Virus record (IMG/VR): IMGVR_UViG_3300032282_005514
Location: 1 to 23,845 of that record
DNA from: a virus
Length of the DNA: 23,845 bases
Direction: 5' to 3' (one strand)
Shown here: positions 7,052 to 14,482 of the stretch, piece after piece
Layout of the letters: each line of letters opens with the position of its first letter
Numbering within the stretch: the stretch's first letter is position 1
Notes under the pieces: model-generated
Database searches by the model: none
The model's input: the letters and a program-made list of their open reading frames with translations, nothing else
Told to the model about the DNA's origin: nothing
Program-made: the position numbers and the translations under genes

Positions 7052-8917
7052 TTATGCAATAAATAACGGCTCAAAAGTTTCCATAACATTATCAACTTGA
7101 GTATTTTCCATATCAAAATAAATTTTTGCTAACCAATTACCTAATACTAAAGCTGAATAACTATCTTTTCTAGGTTTATCTGGACCGGTTTTACGTTTTA
7201 AGTTTGCTGGTAAATCAAAATTCTGCAATCCTTGAGCAGAAGTAGTAATTTGTATTAGTGCGCATTCTGTTTTTGTTAATAAAATCATATCAGTTAAATG
7301 CTCAACAAAATCAATCATTTTAGCTTCTTCATTTTCTTTTTCTGAATCTAATGAATTAGAAAACTTTAAATTAGTAATACCAATTCTTTTTTTAGTTTGT
7401 ACTCTGAAATTGTCATCAATTGCTCTGCTACCGAAGAATATACGACGATGATCAAAATTAGCTTGCAACATTTCATTCGCTAAACGTATCCAAGAAGAAG
7501 TTGGCTTTCTTAAAAATACATATTTATATTCCGATTTGTTATATTCCATTTTAGCAGAATATAAGTTTTGAGCATATTCTTCAGGACGCTCAAATTCTGT
7601 TGTGATTGATTTTAGATTGATTTTAGCATCTTTAAAAAGCTCGCTTTCATTACAAGAATTCATAAACTGAACGCCACCGTTATAATCCATACATATTGCA
7701 ACAACATTAAAATTTTGTAGTATATATAAAAAGTATTTGATGTGTTCTTTTAATGATGAACCAGATAAAGCATAAGAATGAACAAGAGTTGATATTTGTT
7801 TTTCTCTATTTATCTTCAACACTTGAATAGCGAAATCGTCAGAAGATTCAGTTTCTGACCAAGAAGGGTCAACAGAAACTATATATTCGTCCTCTGCATG
7901 ACCCGCTACTTCAATTGAAGGCTGTTCACCATCAGGTATAGTACAAAGAGCCATTTTAGAAATTTTAAAATAACCAGAACTATCATCTGTAAATTGTGCT
8001 CCGAATTCTCTTAAAAACTGAGATTCACTCATCGTTGCTTTTGCTTGATTGATCAAATTTTGATCATACAATTGTGTTGGCGCACAATCATAAGAAAATT
8101 GCATAACACAACGTCTAGTAGTATCTTTAGTTTTTGGATTAAAAATTAAATTTTCATATTGCTCGTACAACTTATATAAATATTCAAATTTAAAAGATGC
8201 AGAAGATAATGCAATTAATTTATTATTAGGCCATTGATAGCGATCTTCTTCTTTCATCTCGCCTTTTTCAATCAATTGTGTTTCAAGATTATAAAGTTCT
8301 TCTCTTTGTGTTGGGTTTTGCACAACAGACAAGAATGGAACAATGACTTCATTATAAATACGTTCAGGCATCAATAAAAACTCGTCAATAATAATACGAT
8401 GAAAACGAAAACCACGAAGCTTTTCACCATCGCCTAATGGCAATGCTCTTATTCTGCTTTTACCAATTTCCATAACCCATTCATCATTACTTTTAGATAC
8501 ATGAGTTATACATTGTTTTAATAAATAAGCTTCAGGCTTTGCAGCAATATCTTCAATCTTTTTAAATATCATTTTAGACTGACGAAACGATCTAGACAAA
8601 ATTCCGGTTTCGATACCTTGATTCAAAATAGCATCCAATACAGCATAAATACCAGTAGTATAAGACTTACTCATACCACGGCTCCAAACTCCCAAAAAAT
8701 AATCGCTTTCCAACATGCCTTTAATAGCCATATGTTGAAAAGGAAACAATTTAACTCCAGTAATTAAATCAGTTGAGAATGTAATATTATTTCTTAAGAA
8801 CTGATAAAATAATAATTTAGCTTCTCTTTCTTCTATGTAACCATCTTTTTGGAGAAGCTCTTCATTTGTGATCAAGTAATTCTTTTTTTGTTTCTGGCTC
8901 CCGGTTTCCCAGCTCAT
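7052..8917 (-). CDS. terL: Large terminase subunit (TerL)
   Basis: This 621-residue packaging motor has both expected domains. ATPase domain: a Q-rich entry (FPFQHMAIKG, 58-67), a Walker A of the terminase variant S-R-G-M-S-K-S (79-85), Walker B IIIDE (175-179) and a coupling motif LIALSSAS (234-241). RNase H-like nuclease domain: first acidic residue in SVDPSW (Asp350), second in CMDYNGG (Asp411), third near KDSYSALVLGN (Asp585). All catalytic landmarks are present, so the protein should be active. Headful packaging cannot be told apart from other modes here. The start overlaps the upstream nuclease gene by 56 nt; the next Met is at residue 63, beyond the N-terminal region the fold needs, so this start is kept. 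The portal gene follows after 52 nt. Confidence 0.95.
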   Translation of the reverse strand: MSWETGSQKQKKNYLITNEELLQKDGYIEEREAKLLFYQFLRNNITFSTDLITGVKLFPFQHMAIKGMLESDYFLGVWSRGMSKSYTTGIYAVLDAILNQGIETGILSRSFRQSKMIFKKIEDIAAKPEAYLLKQCITHVSKSNDEWVMEIGKSRIRALPLGDGEKLRGFRFHRIIIDEFLLMPERIYNEVIVPFLSVVQNPTQREELYNLETQLIEKGEMKEEDRYQWPNNKLIALSSASFKFEYLYKLYEQYENLIFNPKTKDTTRRCVMQFSYDCAPTQLYDQNLINQAKATMSESQFLREFGAQFTDDSSGYFKISKMALCTIPDGEQPSIEVAGHAEDEYIVSVDPSWSETESSDDFAIQVLKINREKQISTLVHSYALSGSSLKEHIKYFLYILQNFNVVAICMDYNGGVQFMNSCNESELFKDAKINLKSITTEFERPEEYAQNLYSAKMEYNKSEYKYVFLRKPTSSWIRLANEMLQANFDHRRIFFGSRAIDDNFRVQTKKRIGITNLKFSNSLDSEKENEEAKMIDFVEHLTDMILLTKTECALIQITTSAQGLQNFDLPANLKRKTGPDKPRKDSYSALVLGNWLAKIYFDMENTQVDNVMETFEPLFIA

Positions 8918-9815
8918 AATCTAAAAAGTATTGTATATCTACTTGCCATAACTTATTACCATGATATAAAAGTTTCGGTATAATATCTAAAGATTTTTCG
9001 CGATTACCTGTAAATATGAATTGAATATGTCTCGCATATTTATGAGTTAAATAACGCATATTATGAAAAACATATTCTAAACTTGTTCTGCGATTATATT
9101 TTTTATGATTATATTTTATATCATTTATAGTAGATTCGATAACTACAAATAAATAACTGTTTAATCCCACTGCTTTTTCTATCTCTCTTTCAAATCTACT
9201 TAATCCAGAAGCCATTGTTCCTAGAAAATCTGATTCACTTTTTCTGTCAACAAAAGTATAACTATATGTATTATTTTCTAATAAATAATCGCCAACATAT
9301 AATTTTTCAATACGCGAATTAGCAAACTCTAATGGCATTTGTTCTCTAGTATCAATTAATATAGTGGCATTCTGCAAATCAACATTATTAAAATCTGATA
9401 TTATATTTTTATTAAATACTGGTTCTTTATTCAATTCTTTGCAAAATGTATTATATGAACCAAAATGCTTTTTAATTATATTTATAGGTGGCAAAGCTAA
9501 TGTTTTAATTTCATTATGAAAAGGTGCATAAGCATAATTCTTTTCCTTAATACGTTCAGAAATTATTTCCAGACATTTAGATTTAACGACTTCTTGAGGT
9601 TGTGATTTTTCCCATTGCAAAAATTCATTCAAATCAATAAATTCTGTTTCAAAATATTGTTTCTTATTCTTAAATGGAATTTGTTTTTTATAAAAAAAAG
9701 AATATCTTGGATAATATTTACAATAATATTCAGCCTGATAAAGACTATGCTTTTTTAAATGAGCATGAAAGCATTTATCATTTATAAAAGATTCATTACA
9801 TATAGCGCATATCAT
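8862..9815 (-). CDS. Zinc-finger / ERCC4-type endonuclease, possibly a mobile endonuclease
   Basis: The chosen start is ATG 9813-9815 (317 aa). The upstream ATG at 9869 would overlap the methyltransferase gene and add a peptide before the zinc finger. Residues 3-23 form a classical C2H2 finger (C-x2-C-x12-H-x3-H). Residues about 100-132 contain a P-x-x-x-I-I-K-K-H-F-G-S-Y element like the repeats associated with homing endonucleases. Residues about 150-260 are an ERCC4/XPF-type nuclease core: I-D-T-R-E-Q (154-159), V-G-D-Y, V-D-R-K-S-E-S-D-F (189-197, the ERKxxxD-type active site) and V-V-I-E-S. It probably cuts branched or specific double-stranded DNA. The gene sits between a methyltransferase and terL and overlaps terL by 56 nt. 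A recombination/repair nuclease is the alternative to a homing role. Confidence 0.8.
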   Translation of the reverse strand: MICAICNESFINDKCFHAHLKKHSLYQAEYYCKYYPRYSFFYKKQIPFKNKKQYFETEFIDLNEFLQWEKSQPQEVVKSKCLEIISERIKEKNYAYAPFHNEIKTLALPPINIIKKHFGSYNTFCKELNKEPVFNKNIISDFNNVDLQNATILIDTREQMPLEFANSRIEKLYVGDYLLENNTYSYTFVDRKSESDFLGTMASGLSRFEREIEKAVGLNSYLFVVIESTINDIKYNHKKYNRRTSLEYVFHNMRYLTHKYARHIQFIFTGNREKSLDIIPKLLYHGNKLWQVDIQYFLDYELGNREPETKKELLDHK

Positions 9816-9823
9816 ATTTAAAA

Positions 9824-10486
9824 TTAAGAAAAATAATAAGTAGTTTGAGTGTGAGACCCTAAAAACCAATCAAAATAAAATAATCTATTTTTATTTATAT
9901 TAGCAATTAATTCATTATTTCTATTTGGATCGTGAACTTCAATTGCTATTTTTCTGATTTTAGATAAAATATTTTTATCTATATCTCTAAATATATCGTA
10001 TTCAGAGCCTTCTATATCGATCTTTAAAAAATCAATTTTTTCTAAATTATATAAATTGAATATGTCAGATATAGTTACATTTATTTTAGAAGGATTAGCC
10101 CAAGTTCGATTTATTTTAGAAGTTTCTGAAACTACATTTGCATTAAGATATTCAATATTTGTATTGTGATAAGTGTTTTTAATTAAACACGCAAAAAACC
10201 CATCTCCACCTTCTACTGAAATAATTCTTTTACATTTTTTAGCCGCATAATCACTAAAGAATCCAACGTTAGCTCCTAAATCTACTACTACGTCATCTGG
10301 TTCGATTATGCAGTTGTCCCTTTCATAGATACAATTTGTTGGAGAAAATTCTAGCGCATACATTTCTTTATAAAAGAAATCATACCAATGATGACTTGTA
10401 TCAGTCAGAACATTTTTAAAATCTTTTTCATAAAAAAATCTAGATTTATCTTCTACTAATAACCATTTCTTTTCGTGATCTATCAT
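9824..10486 (-). CDS. FkbM-family SAM-dependent methyltransferase (220 aa)
   Basis: Residues 66-77 (VVVDLGANVGFF) are the SAM-binding motif I, and residues 152-162 (DFLKIDIEGSE) are the signature of FkbM-type O-methyltransferases, which usually methylate sugars or related hydroxyls. Length is typical for a minimal FkbM domain. Its ATG overlaps the stop of the upstream 356-aa gene in an ATGA junction, so it is translationally coupled to the packaging operon. The gene lies next to a mobile-type nuclease, well away from the glycosylation block at 13427-22362. A related FkbM domain is embedded in the 1367-aa protein of that block. The substrate is not known; a sugar or protein of the virion is plausible. 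Confidence 0.85.
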   Translation of the reverse strand: MIDHEKKWLLVEDKSRFFYEKDFKNVLTDTSHHWYDFFYKEMYALEFSPTNCIYERDNCIIEPDDVVVDLGANVGFFSDYAAKKCKRIISVEGGDGFFACLIKNTYHNTNIEYLNANVVSETSKINRTWANPSKINVTISDIFNLYNLEKIDFLKIDIEGSEYDIFRDIDKNILSKIRKIAIEVHDPNRNNELIANINKNRLFYFDWFLGSHTQTTYYFS

Positions 10487-11553
10487 ATAGCATCTTCCTT
10501 TGTAATTCCTAATATTCTAGCTTTCCATGCAGACATGTTTTCAAGCCTATTAGCCTCTTCTTTAACAACTTGTTTTTGCATTTCAGCTATTTTAATCATC
10601 ATTTTTCTTTCATTTTCATCTTGGAATAATTCTACAAGATTAATAATAGAAGCATTTTTTTGTTGATGTTGTTCAACTCTTCTTGAACGTTCGCCGTTAA
10701 GCTTTTGAATAGATTTATCTATGCGTTGTGCACATTGATTATATTCTTCGCTAATGGTCTTTAGAATTTCAGTTAAACGTATAGTAAGATCTTTTTGATC
10801 TTGAGTATCGTTAAACATTTCATTAACTTTATTCTTTTTAATATCAATTTGCCGCAAATTAATATAATCCATACAAACATTAATATATAAATTAATTTCA
10901 TCAATTGTTAGATCAGGTTTATCCCATACTGATCTTACAAATTCCGCCTCAAACAATTCTTTGTCTGTAGAGCTAGTATATGAATCATAATTACCAACAA
11001 AACGTGGACTGGCTAAATAAGTTAATAATTTGTCCATATATTTTCTATGTTGCAAAGAAAGTTTCTCTTCACTTAACTCTTGGCCGCACCATCTATTTAC
11101 TTTGTTGATAACTGTTTTAATAGAACGCGGTATAGAATAACGTTCATTAACACCAGACTCATTATCTACTAAAAAGTCTGGATATTTTTCTTTTACATAT
11201 TTATGAACAGCGCGATATTCTGGGGTGATGAATATATTTAAATTTTGGACTCCTTGAAACTTTTCATTAAATAAAAGTTCTGTGATTTGTTTTGGAGTTA
11301 TTCCTGTTTTTATATTCTGGTCAATAAACTCATATTGAGTAGAACTAAGAATATCAGTTGTTACTGCTTTAGGTTTATCTTTTTTACCTGCGAGAAACCC
11401 ACTATTTACTAAATAATCTCTCACTTCTTTTGCTTCTTTAGATCGACCAGTTAGATCCTGTCGATTATGAAGCATGTTTGCGATTAAAACATAATCATTA
11501 TATCCTTGTTCAATTTTTTGTGCAATAAATTTAGTTTGTTCTTCGTTTAACAT
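10483..11553 (-). CDS. Unknown 356-aa protein with duplicated N-terminal unit, candidate small terminase
   Basis: I do not recognise the family. Residues about 5-53 and 72-125 look like two copies of one unit: each has an x-Q-x-x-F-I-x-Q-x-I-x-x-G start, a helix-turn-helix-like middle and an E-x-R-x-V/D-x-Y end. Such units often bind DNA. The remainder is strongly helical and charged (about 170-356), with a long coiled-coil-like segment from about 255 to 335. There is no membrane segment or catalytic motif. It starts 1 nt after the sigma-like gene and ends overlapping the methyltransferase start. No other gene in the window looks like a small terminase, and the DNA-binding plus coiled-coil plan upstream of terL would suit one, but this is inference only. 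Confidence 0.65.
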   Translation of the reverse strand: MLNEEQTKFIAQKIEQGYNDYVLIANMLHNRQDLTGRSKEAKEVRDYLVNSGFLAGKKDKPKAVTTDILSSTQYEFIDQNIKTGITPKQITELLFNEKFQGVQNLNIFITPEYRAVHKYVKEKYPDFLVDNESGVNERYSIPRSIKTVINKVNRWCGQELSEEKLSLQHRKYMDKLLTYLASPRFVGNYDSYTSSTDKELFEAEFVRSVWDKPDLTIDEINLYINVCMDYINLRQIDIKKNKVNEMFNDTQDQKDLTIRLTEILKTISEEYNQCAQRIDKSIQKLNGERSRRVEQHQQKNASIINLVELFQDENERKMMIKIAEMQKQVVKEEANRLENMSAWKARILGITKEDAI

Positions 11554-11554
11554 A

Positions 11555-12271
11555 TTATTCGTTAAATATATCGTTTTCCCCTAAAAGAAATTGTGCTTTT
11601 AAAAACAACATCTTTTTTAAATTTTTAATCTGCTTATAACCCGCTTTTCTTCCTTTTTCTGAAGTCTTAAATCTTAGTATTTTAGCGACTTGATCATCAG
11701 TTAAATTGTCAATAAAAAACATTTTATAAATAAAAAAATGTTTATCGCTAAGATGACTCTTCATTAGATCATGCAATTTATATTCAGCATCTAAATAATC
11801 ATGATCTCTTGAAGATTCAAAAGCAAAATGATAATTTTTATGATTTTCCAAACTTACTGTCATTTTTACATCATATGCGCTTTTCTTAACTTTTTCCCAT
11901 TTAGCATATAATGGACATTCATCACATTGCTTTCTGCTTTTTGTAAAACCGCAGGAAAATTCATCGCCTGATTCGCCACCAATATTCTGATTAAATGGAC
12001 AAGACAAACATGGACGCGCAAAAGAGGTATAATTATTACGTATTATATTTTTTATTTGATTCGTAACTATACGATTAATCCAAGGTTCAATAGGTCTAGA
12101 TTGATCCCATAAATGCCATTTTCTATATATATGCAATTTAATAATTTGCTCAATATCTTCAAAGTCAAACCAAGTGATTGCTTTTAGCTTCCATTTGTTT
12201 CGGCGTTTCTTGATGACTTTATCAATTGTTTCATACATTTCCTCAAATTTTTTTTTATTGCTGCGTTTCAT
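11555..12271 (-). CDS. Sigma-70-family-like RNA polymerase sigma factor with Cys-rich insert
   Basis: Residues about 33-79 resemble sigma region 2: an aromatic-acidic W-F-D-F-E-D-I-E-Q segment, then R-P-I-E-P-W-I-N-R-I-V-T-N-Q and the basic helix I-K-N-I-I-R-N. Residues about 165-225 resemble region 4, with a helix-turn-helix (L-T-D-D-Q-V-A-K-I-L, then basic residues). Between them lies an insert with C88-x2-C91, C107, C116-x2-C119, a probable zinc site absent from ordinary ECF sigmas. The length (238 aa) is close to that of small sigma factors. It lies between a zinc-ribbon gene (17-nt overlap) and the packaging genes, a position suited to a late-transcription factor analogous in role to T4 gp55. 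Candidate targets are the GTGTAA boxes. Function is inferred from motif layout and is not proven. Confidence 0.75.
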   Translation of the reverse strand: MKRSNKKKFEEMYETIDKVIKKRRNKWKLKAITWFDFEDIEQIIKLHIYRKWHLWDQSRPIEPWINRIVTNQIKNIIRNNYTSFARPCLSCPFNQNIGGESGDEFSCGFTKSRKQCDECPLYAKWEKVKKSAYDVKMTVSLENHKNYHFAFESSRDHDYLDAEYKLHDLMKSHLSDKHFFIYKMFFIDNLTDDQVAKILRFKTSEKGRKAGYKQIKNLKKMLFLKAQFLLGENDIFNE

Positions 12272-12641
12272 CTATGTCTTTGGGATTTCTAGAAGGCCGA
12301 CATTCAGATAATGACTGTTTAAGATATTCTTCCCTAGAAGGTATTTTAAAATCACTATTAAGATTATAATTCATGCGTTCCGAGGAAGGTGGAACGCTTA
12401 TGATTTCTGAAACAGAATATTTACTTTTTGATTTTTCTATTTCGTAACTTAATCTATTTGGTTTAACAAATGTAGTTGGCAAACCATCTTCATCGTATTC
12501 AGGTGAACGAACTGAAGGTTTCTTGATTTGCTGTTGATTACTATGCAAAGCAGAAGCGCCAATTTGATTGCCACAATTGAAACAAAACTTAGCGCCCAAA
12601 TTATTTTTAGTACCACAGCTGGTACAATAAATATTTCCCAT
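12255..12641 (-). CDS. Zinc-ribbon protein with disordered tail (128 aa)
   Basis: Residues 6-23 form a compact zinc ribbon (C-x2-C-x10-C-x2-C, with Cys at 6, 9, 20 and 23) of the double-zinc-ribbon/zf-ribbon type found in many bacterial and phage proteins. The rest (about 30-128) is polar and rich in S, K, E, P and N, with no predicted fold. The gene overlaps the start of the sigma-like gene by 17 nt, so the two products are probably made together. It could help the sigma-like factor bind polymerase or DNA, but no motif proves this. The ATG is preceded by AGGTGT, one of the few faint Shine-Dalgarno-like sequences in the window. Confidence 0.75.
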   Translation of the reverse strand: MGNIYCTSCGTKNNLGAKFCFNCGNQIGASALHSNQQQIKKPSVRSPEYDEDGLPTTFVKPNRLSYEIEKSKSKYSVSEIISVPPSSERMNYNLNSDFKIPSREEYLKQSLSECRPSRNPKDIDETQQ

Positions 12642-12653
12642 ACACCTATTATA

Positions 12654-13400
12654 TTAGTGTATAGGCGGTTTATCTAATTTCTTTAATGTATGTATAATAT
12701 ATTTTAATATTTCACTTCTTAAAATATCTTCTTCGTTAAATTCAAAACAAAAAATTCCTTTATCACGACTTTCATCATTATTAAAGATATCATATATTTT
12801 CATAAAACCTGATTTATTTCCAACGTCTGATTGCATAGAATCGCCGCAAATAAACATTTTTGTATTTTCGCCAATACGTGTTATAGCTGTTATTAATTCT
12901 TTAGTTGAAAAGTTTTGACATTCATCAATTAATACAATCATATCTTTCCAAGTAGCGCCTCTAAGAAAATTAACAGGTAAAGCTTCAATTAGTTTTTGCT
13001 GCTCAAGATATTTTGTTTGATTTAAAGGAATCAACTCATCCAATTTATCATACAAAGGTATCATAAATGGATTAAACTTTTCATCAACAGTTCCAGGTAA
13101 AGCTCCTAATGCTCTTTCTCCAGATTCAGCTATTGTACGAATATATTTAATTTCAGAATGTGCTCCAGTATTAAATAAGTGAAGAGCACAATAAACACTA
13201 ATGAAACTTTTAGCCGATCCTGCGGGTCCATTTATAAATATTATTTTTGTATTTTTATCGAATGCCTTTGCTACGATGTTTTTTTGTTTTTCCGTTAACT
13301 TGAAATCTTTGATGTTTAATTTTATATGCTTGAAGAAATTATCTTCTACGCTTTCATCGATTTCGTGTTTGATATGTTTTTTCTTTTTTTTACTAGACAT
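12654..13400 (-). CDS. PhoH-like P-loop ATPase (248 aa)
   Basis: Walker A is GPAGSAKS (58-65) and Walker B is MIVLIDECQN (154-163). A sensor-like FICGDSMQSD segment sits where PhoH proteins usually have G-D-x-x-Q. The I-R-T-I-A-E-S-G-E-R-A-L-G-x-L-P-G block (about 88-103) is also typical of PhoH. PhoH-like ATPases are very common in phages; some have RNA helicase or RNase-linked activity, but their role in infection is not settled. A basic Lys-rich N-terminal end (residues 4-9) precedes the domain. It is the first gene of the minus-strand structural block and is divergent from a plus-strand glycosyltransferase, with only 26 nt between the two starts. A GTGTAA box lies 13 nt before its ATG. 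Confidence 0.9.
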   Translation of the reverse strand: MSSKKKKKHIKHEIDESVEDNFFKHIKLNIKDFKLTEKQKNIVAKAFDKNTKIIFINGPAGSAKSFISVYCALHLFNTGAHSEIKYIRTIAESGERALGALPGTVDEKFNPFMIPLYDKLDELIPLNQTKYLEQQKLIEALPVNFLRGATWKDMIVLIDECQNFSTKELITAITRIGENTKMFICGDSMQSDVGNKSGFMKIYDIFNNDESRDKGIFCFEFNEEDILRSEILKYIIHTLKKLDKPPIH

Positions 13401-13426
13401 ACTTCAGTTATATTTACACAATAAAT
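13401..13426. promoter_or_regulatory. Divergent 26-nt intergenic control region with GTGTAA box
   Basis: On the minus strand GTGTAA (13419-13414) precedes the PhoH start by 13 nt and is followed by ATATAAC. On the other side the first 12 bases of the plus-strand glycosyltransferase gene form an interrupted palindrome (GTGA-TATT-TCAC). The gap is too short for two separate promoters without overlap into coding sequence. I found no good sigma-70 pair for the plus-strand gene. Confidence 0.4.
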
Positions 13427-14470
13427 GTGATATTTCACTGTTTAAGTGTTCCATATACAGCAACTCGTAAAGAATATTCTTTATGCGCTTTTACTCAAAA
13501 AGTATATAAATTTTGTGATGAAATGACCAAACGAGGACATACAGTATATCATTATGGCCATAAAGATTCTGTAGTAAATTGTACTGAACATATAACAGTT
13601 ACTGACGATGATATTCTTAGAGAAACTTATGGTGATTTAAATTCTTGGCGAACAAACGGTTACGATCAACATGTTGATAATAAAGCCTGTAATATATTTA
13701 ATAGTAATTGCCATAAAGAAATTAATAAACGGTTAAAATCTAAGAATGAATTTATTTTATGCTGGTTTGGATTTGGCAATCTAAAATGTGCTGAAAATTT
13801 TTATGAAAAAGCCATAGTAATTGAACCAAGCATCGGTTATGATAGTATGTTTGCTCCAGTAAGAATATTTGAAACGCGAAGTCAGCAACATAAATTACAT
13901 GGAAATTATTCATCAATTGTTGATTTTGGACGCGAATTTATTAACTATCCTGGTTTTAATAAAAACGATTTTGAATATAAATCAGAAAAATCTAATATAG
14001 CTTTATTTTTAGGTCGAATTATAAATGAAAAAGGCGCTCGATTAACTTATGATATTTGTAATCATATAAAACAAGAAATAATATTTGCCGGTCCTAATAT
14101 TTTAAAACTACCAGATACAAAATATTGTAAATTCATAGGTTTTGTTGATCCAGAAAAAAGAAAAGAATTATTAAGTAACGCAAAATTTTTAATTGCACCG
14201 AGCTTATTTATTGAACCATGCAATTGGACTGTAATAGAAGCGCAGTTTTCTGGGACACCAACAGTAACAACAGATTTCGGCGGTTTCACAGAAACAGTTA
14301 TACAAAATAAAACAGGCTATAGATGTTTTAGCCCTAAAAATTTAGTTAATGCAATTTTAAACATACAAAATATTTCTCCGAATGATTGTTATCTTAATGC
14401 AATAAATAGATACACAATTCAAAAACAATGCGATAATTATGAAATGATATTTAAATCTCTGCTTCAATAA
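13427..14470 (+). CDS. GT4-like (GT-B fold) glycosyltransferase (347 aa)
   Basis: The start is GTG at 13427; there is no usable upstream in-frame ATG, and the sequence VIFHCLSVP is a natural first beta strand of a GT-B enzyme. The N-terminal half (1-180) is the acceptor domain. The C-terminal half holds F-L-G-R-I-I-N-E-K-G (194-203, donor-binding loop) and the E-x7-E motif of retaining GT4-type enzymes (Glu263 and Glu271, in IEPCNWTVIEA), followed by G-T-P-T-V-T-T-D-F-G-G. There is no membrane segment, so it should act in the cytoplasm on a nucleotide-sugar donor. The next gene, a GT-A enzyme, starts 12 nt after its stop. Its sugar and acceptor are unknown. It is the only plus-strand operon in the main part of the window. 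Confidence 0.85.
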   Translation: MIFHCLSVPYTATRKEYSLCAFTQKVYKFCDEMTKRGHTVYHYGHKDSVVNCTEHITVTDDDILRETYGDLNSWRTNGYDQHVDNKACNIFNSNCHKEINKRLKSKNEFILCWFGFGNLKCAENFYEKAIVIEPSIGYDSMFAPVRIFETRSQQHKLHGNYSSIVDFGREFINYPGFNKNDFEYKSEKSNIALFLGRIINEKGARLTYDICNHIKQEIIFAGPNILKLPDTKYCKFIGFVDPEKRKELLSNAKFLIAPSLFIEPCNWTVIEAQFSGTPTVTTDFGGFTETVIQNKTGYRCFSPKNLVNAILNIQNISPNDCYLNAINRYTIQKQCDNYEMIFKSLLQ

Positions 14471-14482
14471 ATATTATAGACG

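Noticed and set aside
10475-10666. Plus-strand 63-codon hydrophobic frame
   Set aside because: It is antisense to the end of the 356-aa gene and the start of the methyltransferase; its hydrophobicity is a by-product of antisense reading.
12609-12628. Palindrome GTACCA-CAGC-TGGTAC as an operator
   Set aside because: It encodes the zinc-ribbon cysteines near the start of the gene and is more simply explained by coding constraint.
13201-13470. Plus-strand frame across the PhoH/glycosyltransferase divergence
   Set aside because: It is antisense to the PhoH Walker A region and out of frame with the glycosyltransferase.
14062-14289. Minus-strand frame inside the plus-strand GT4-like gene
   Set aside because: It is antisense to the donor-binding domain, with no independent start signal or motif.
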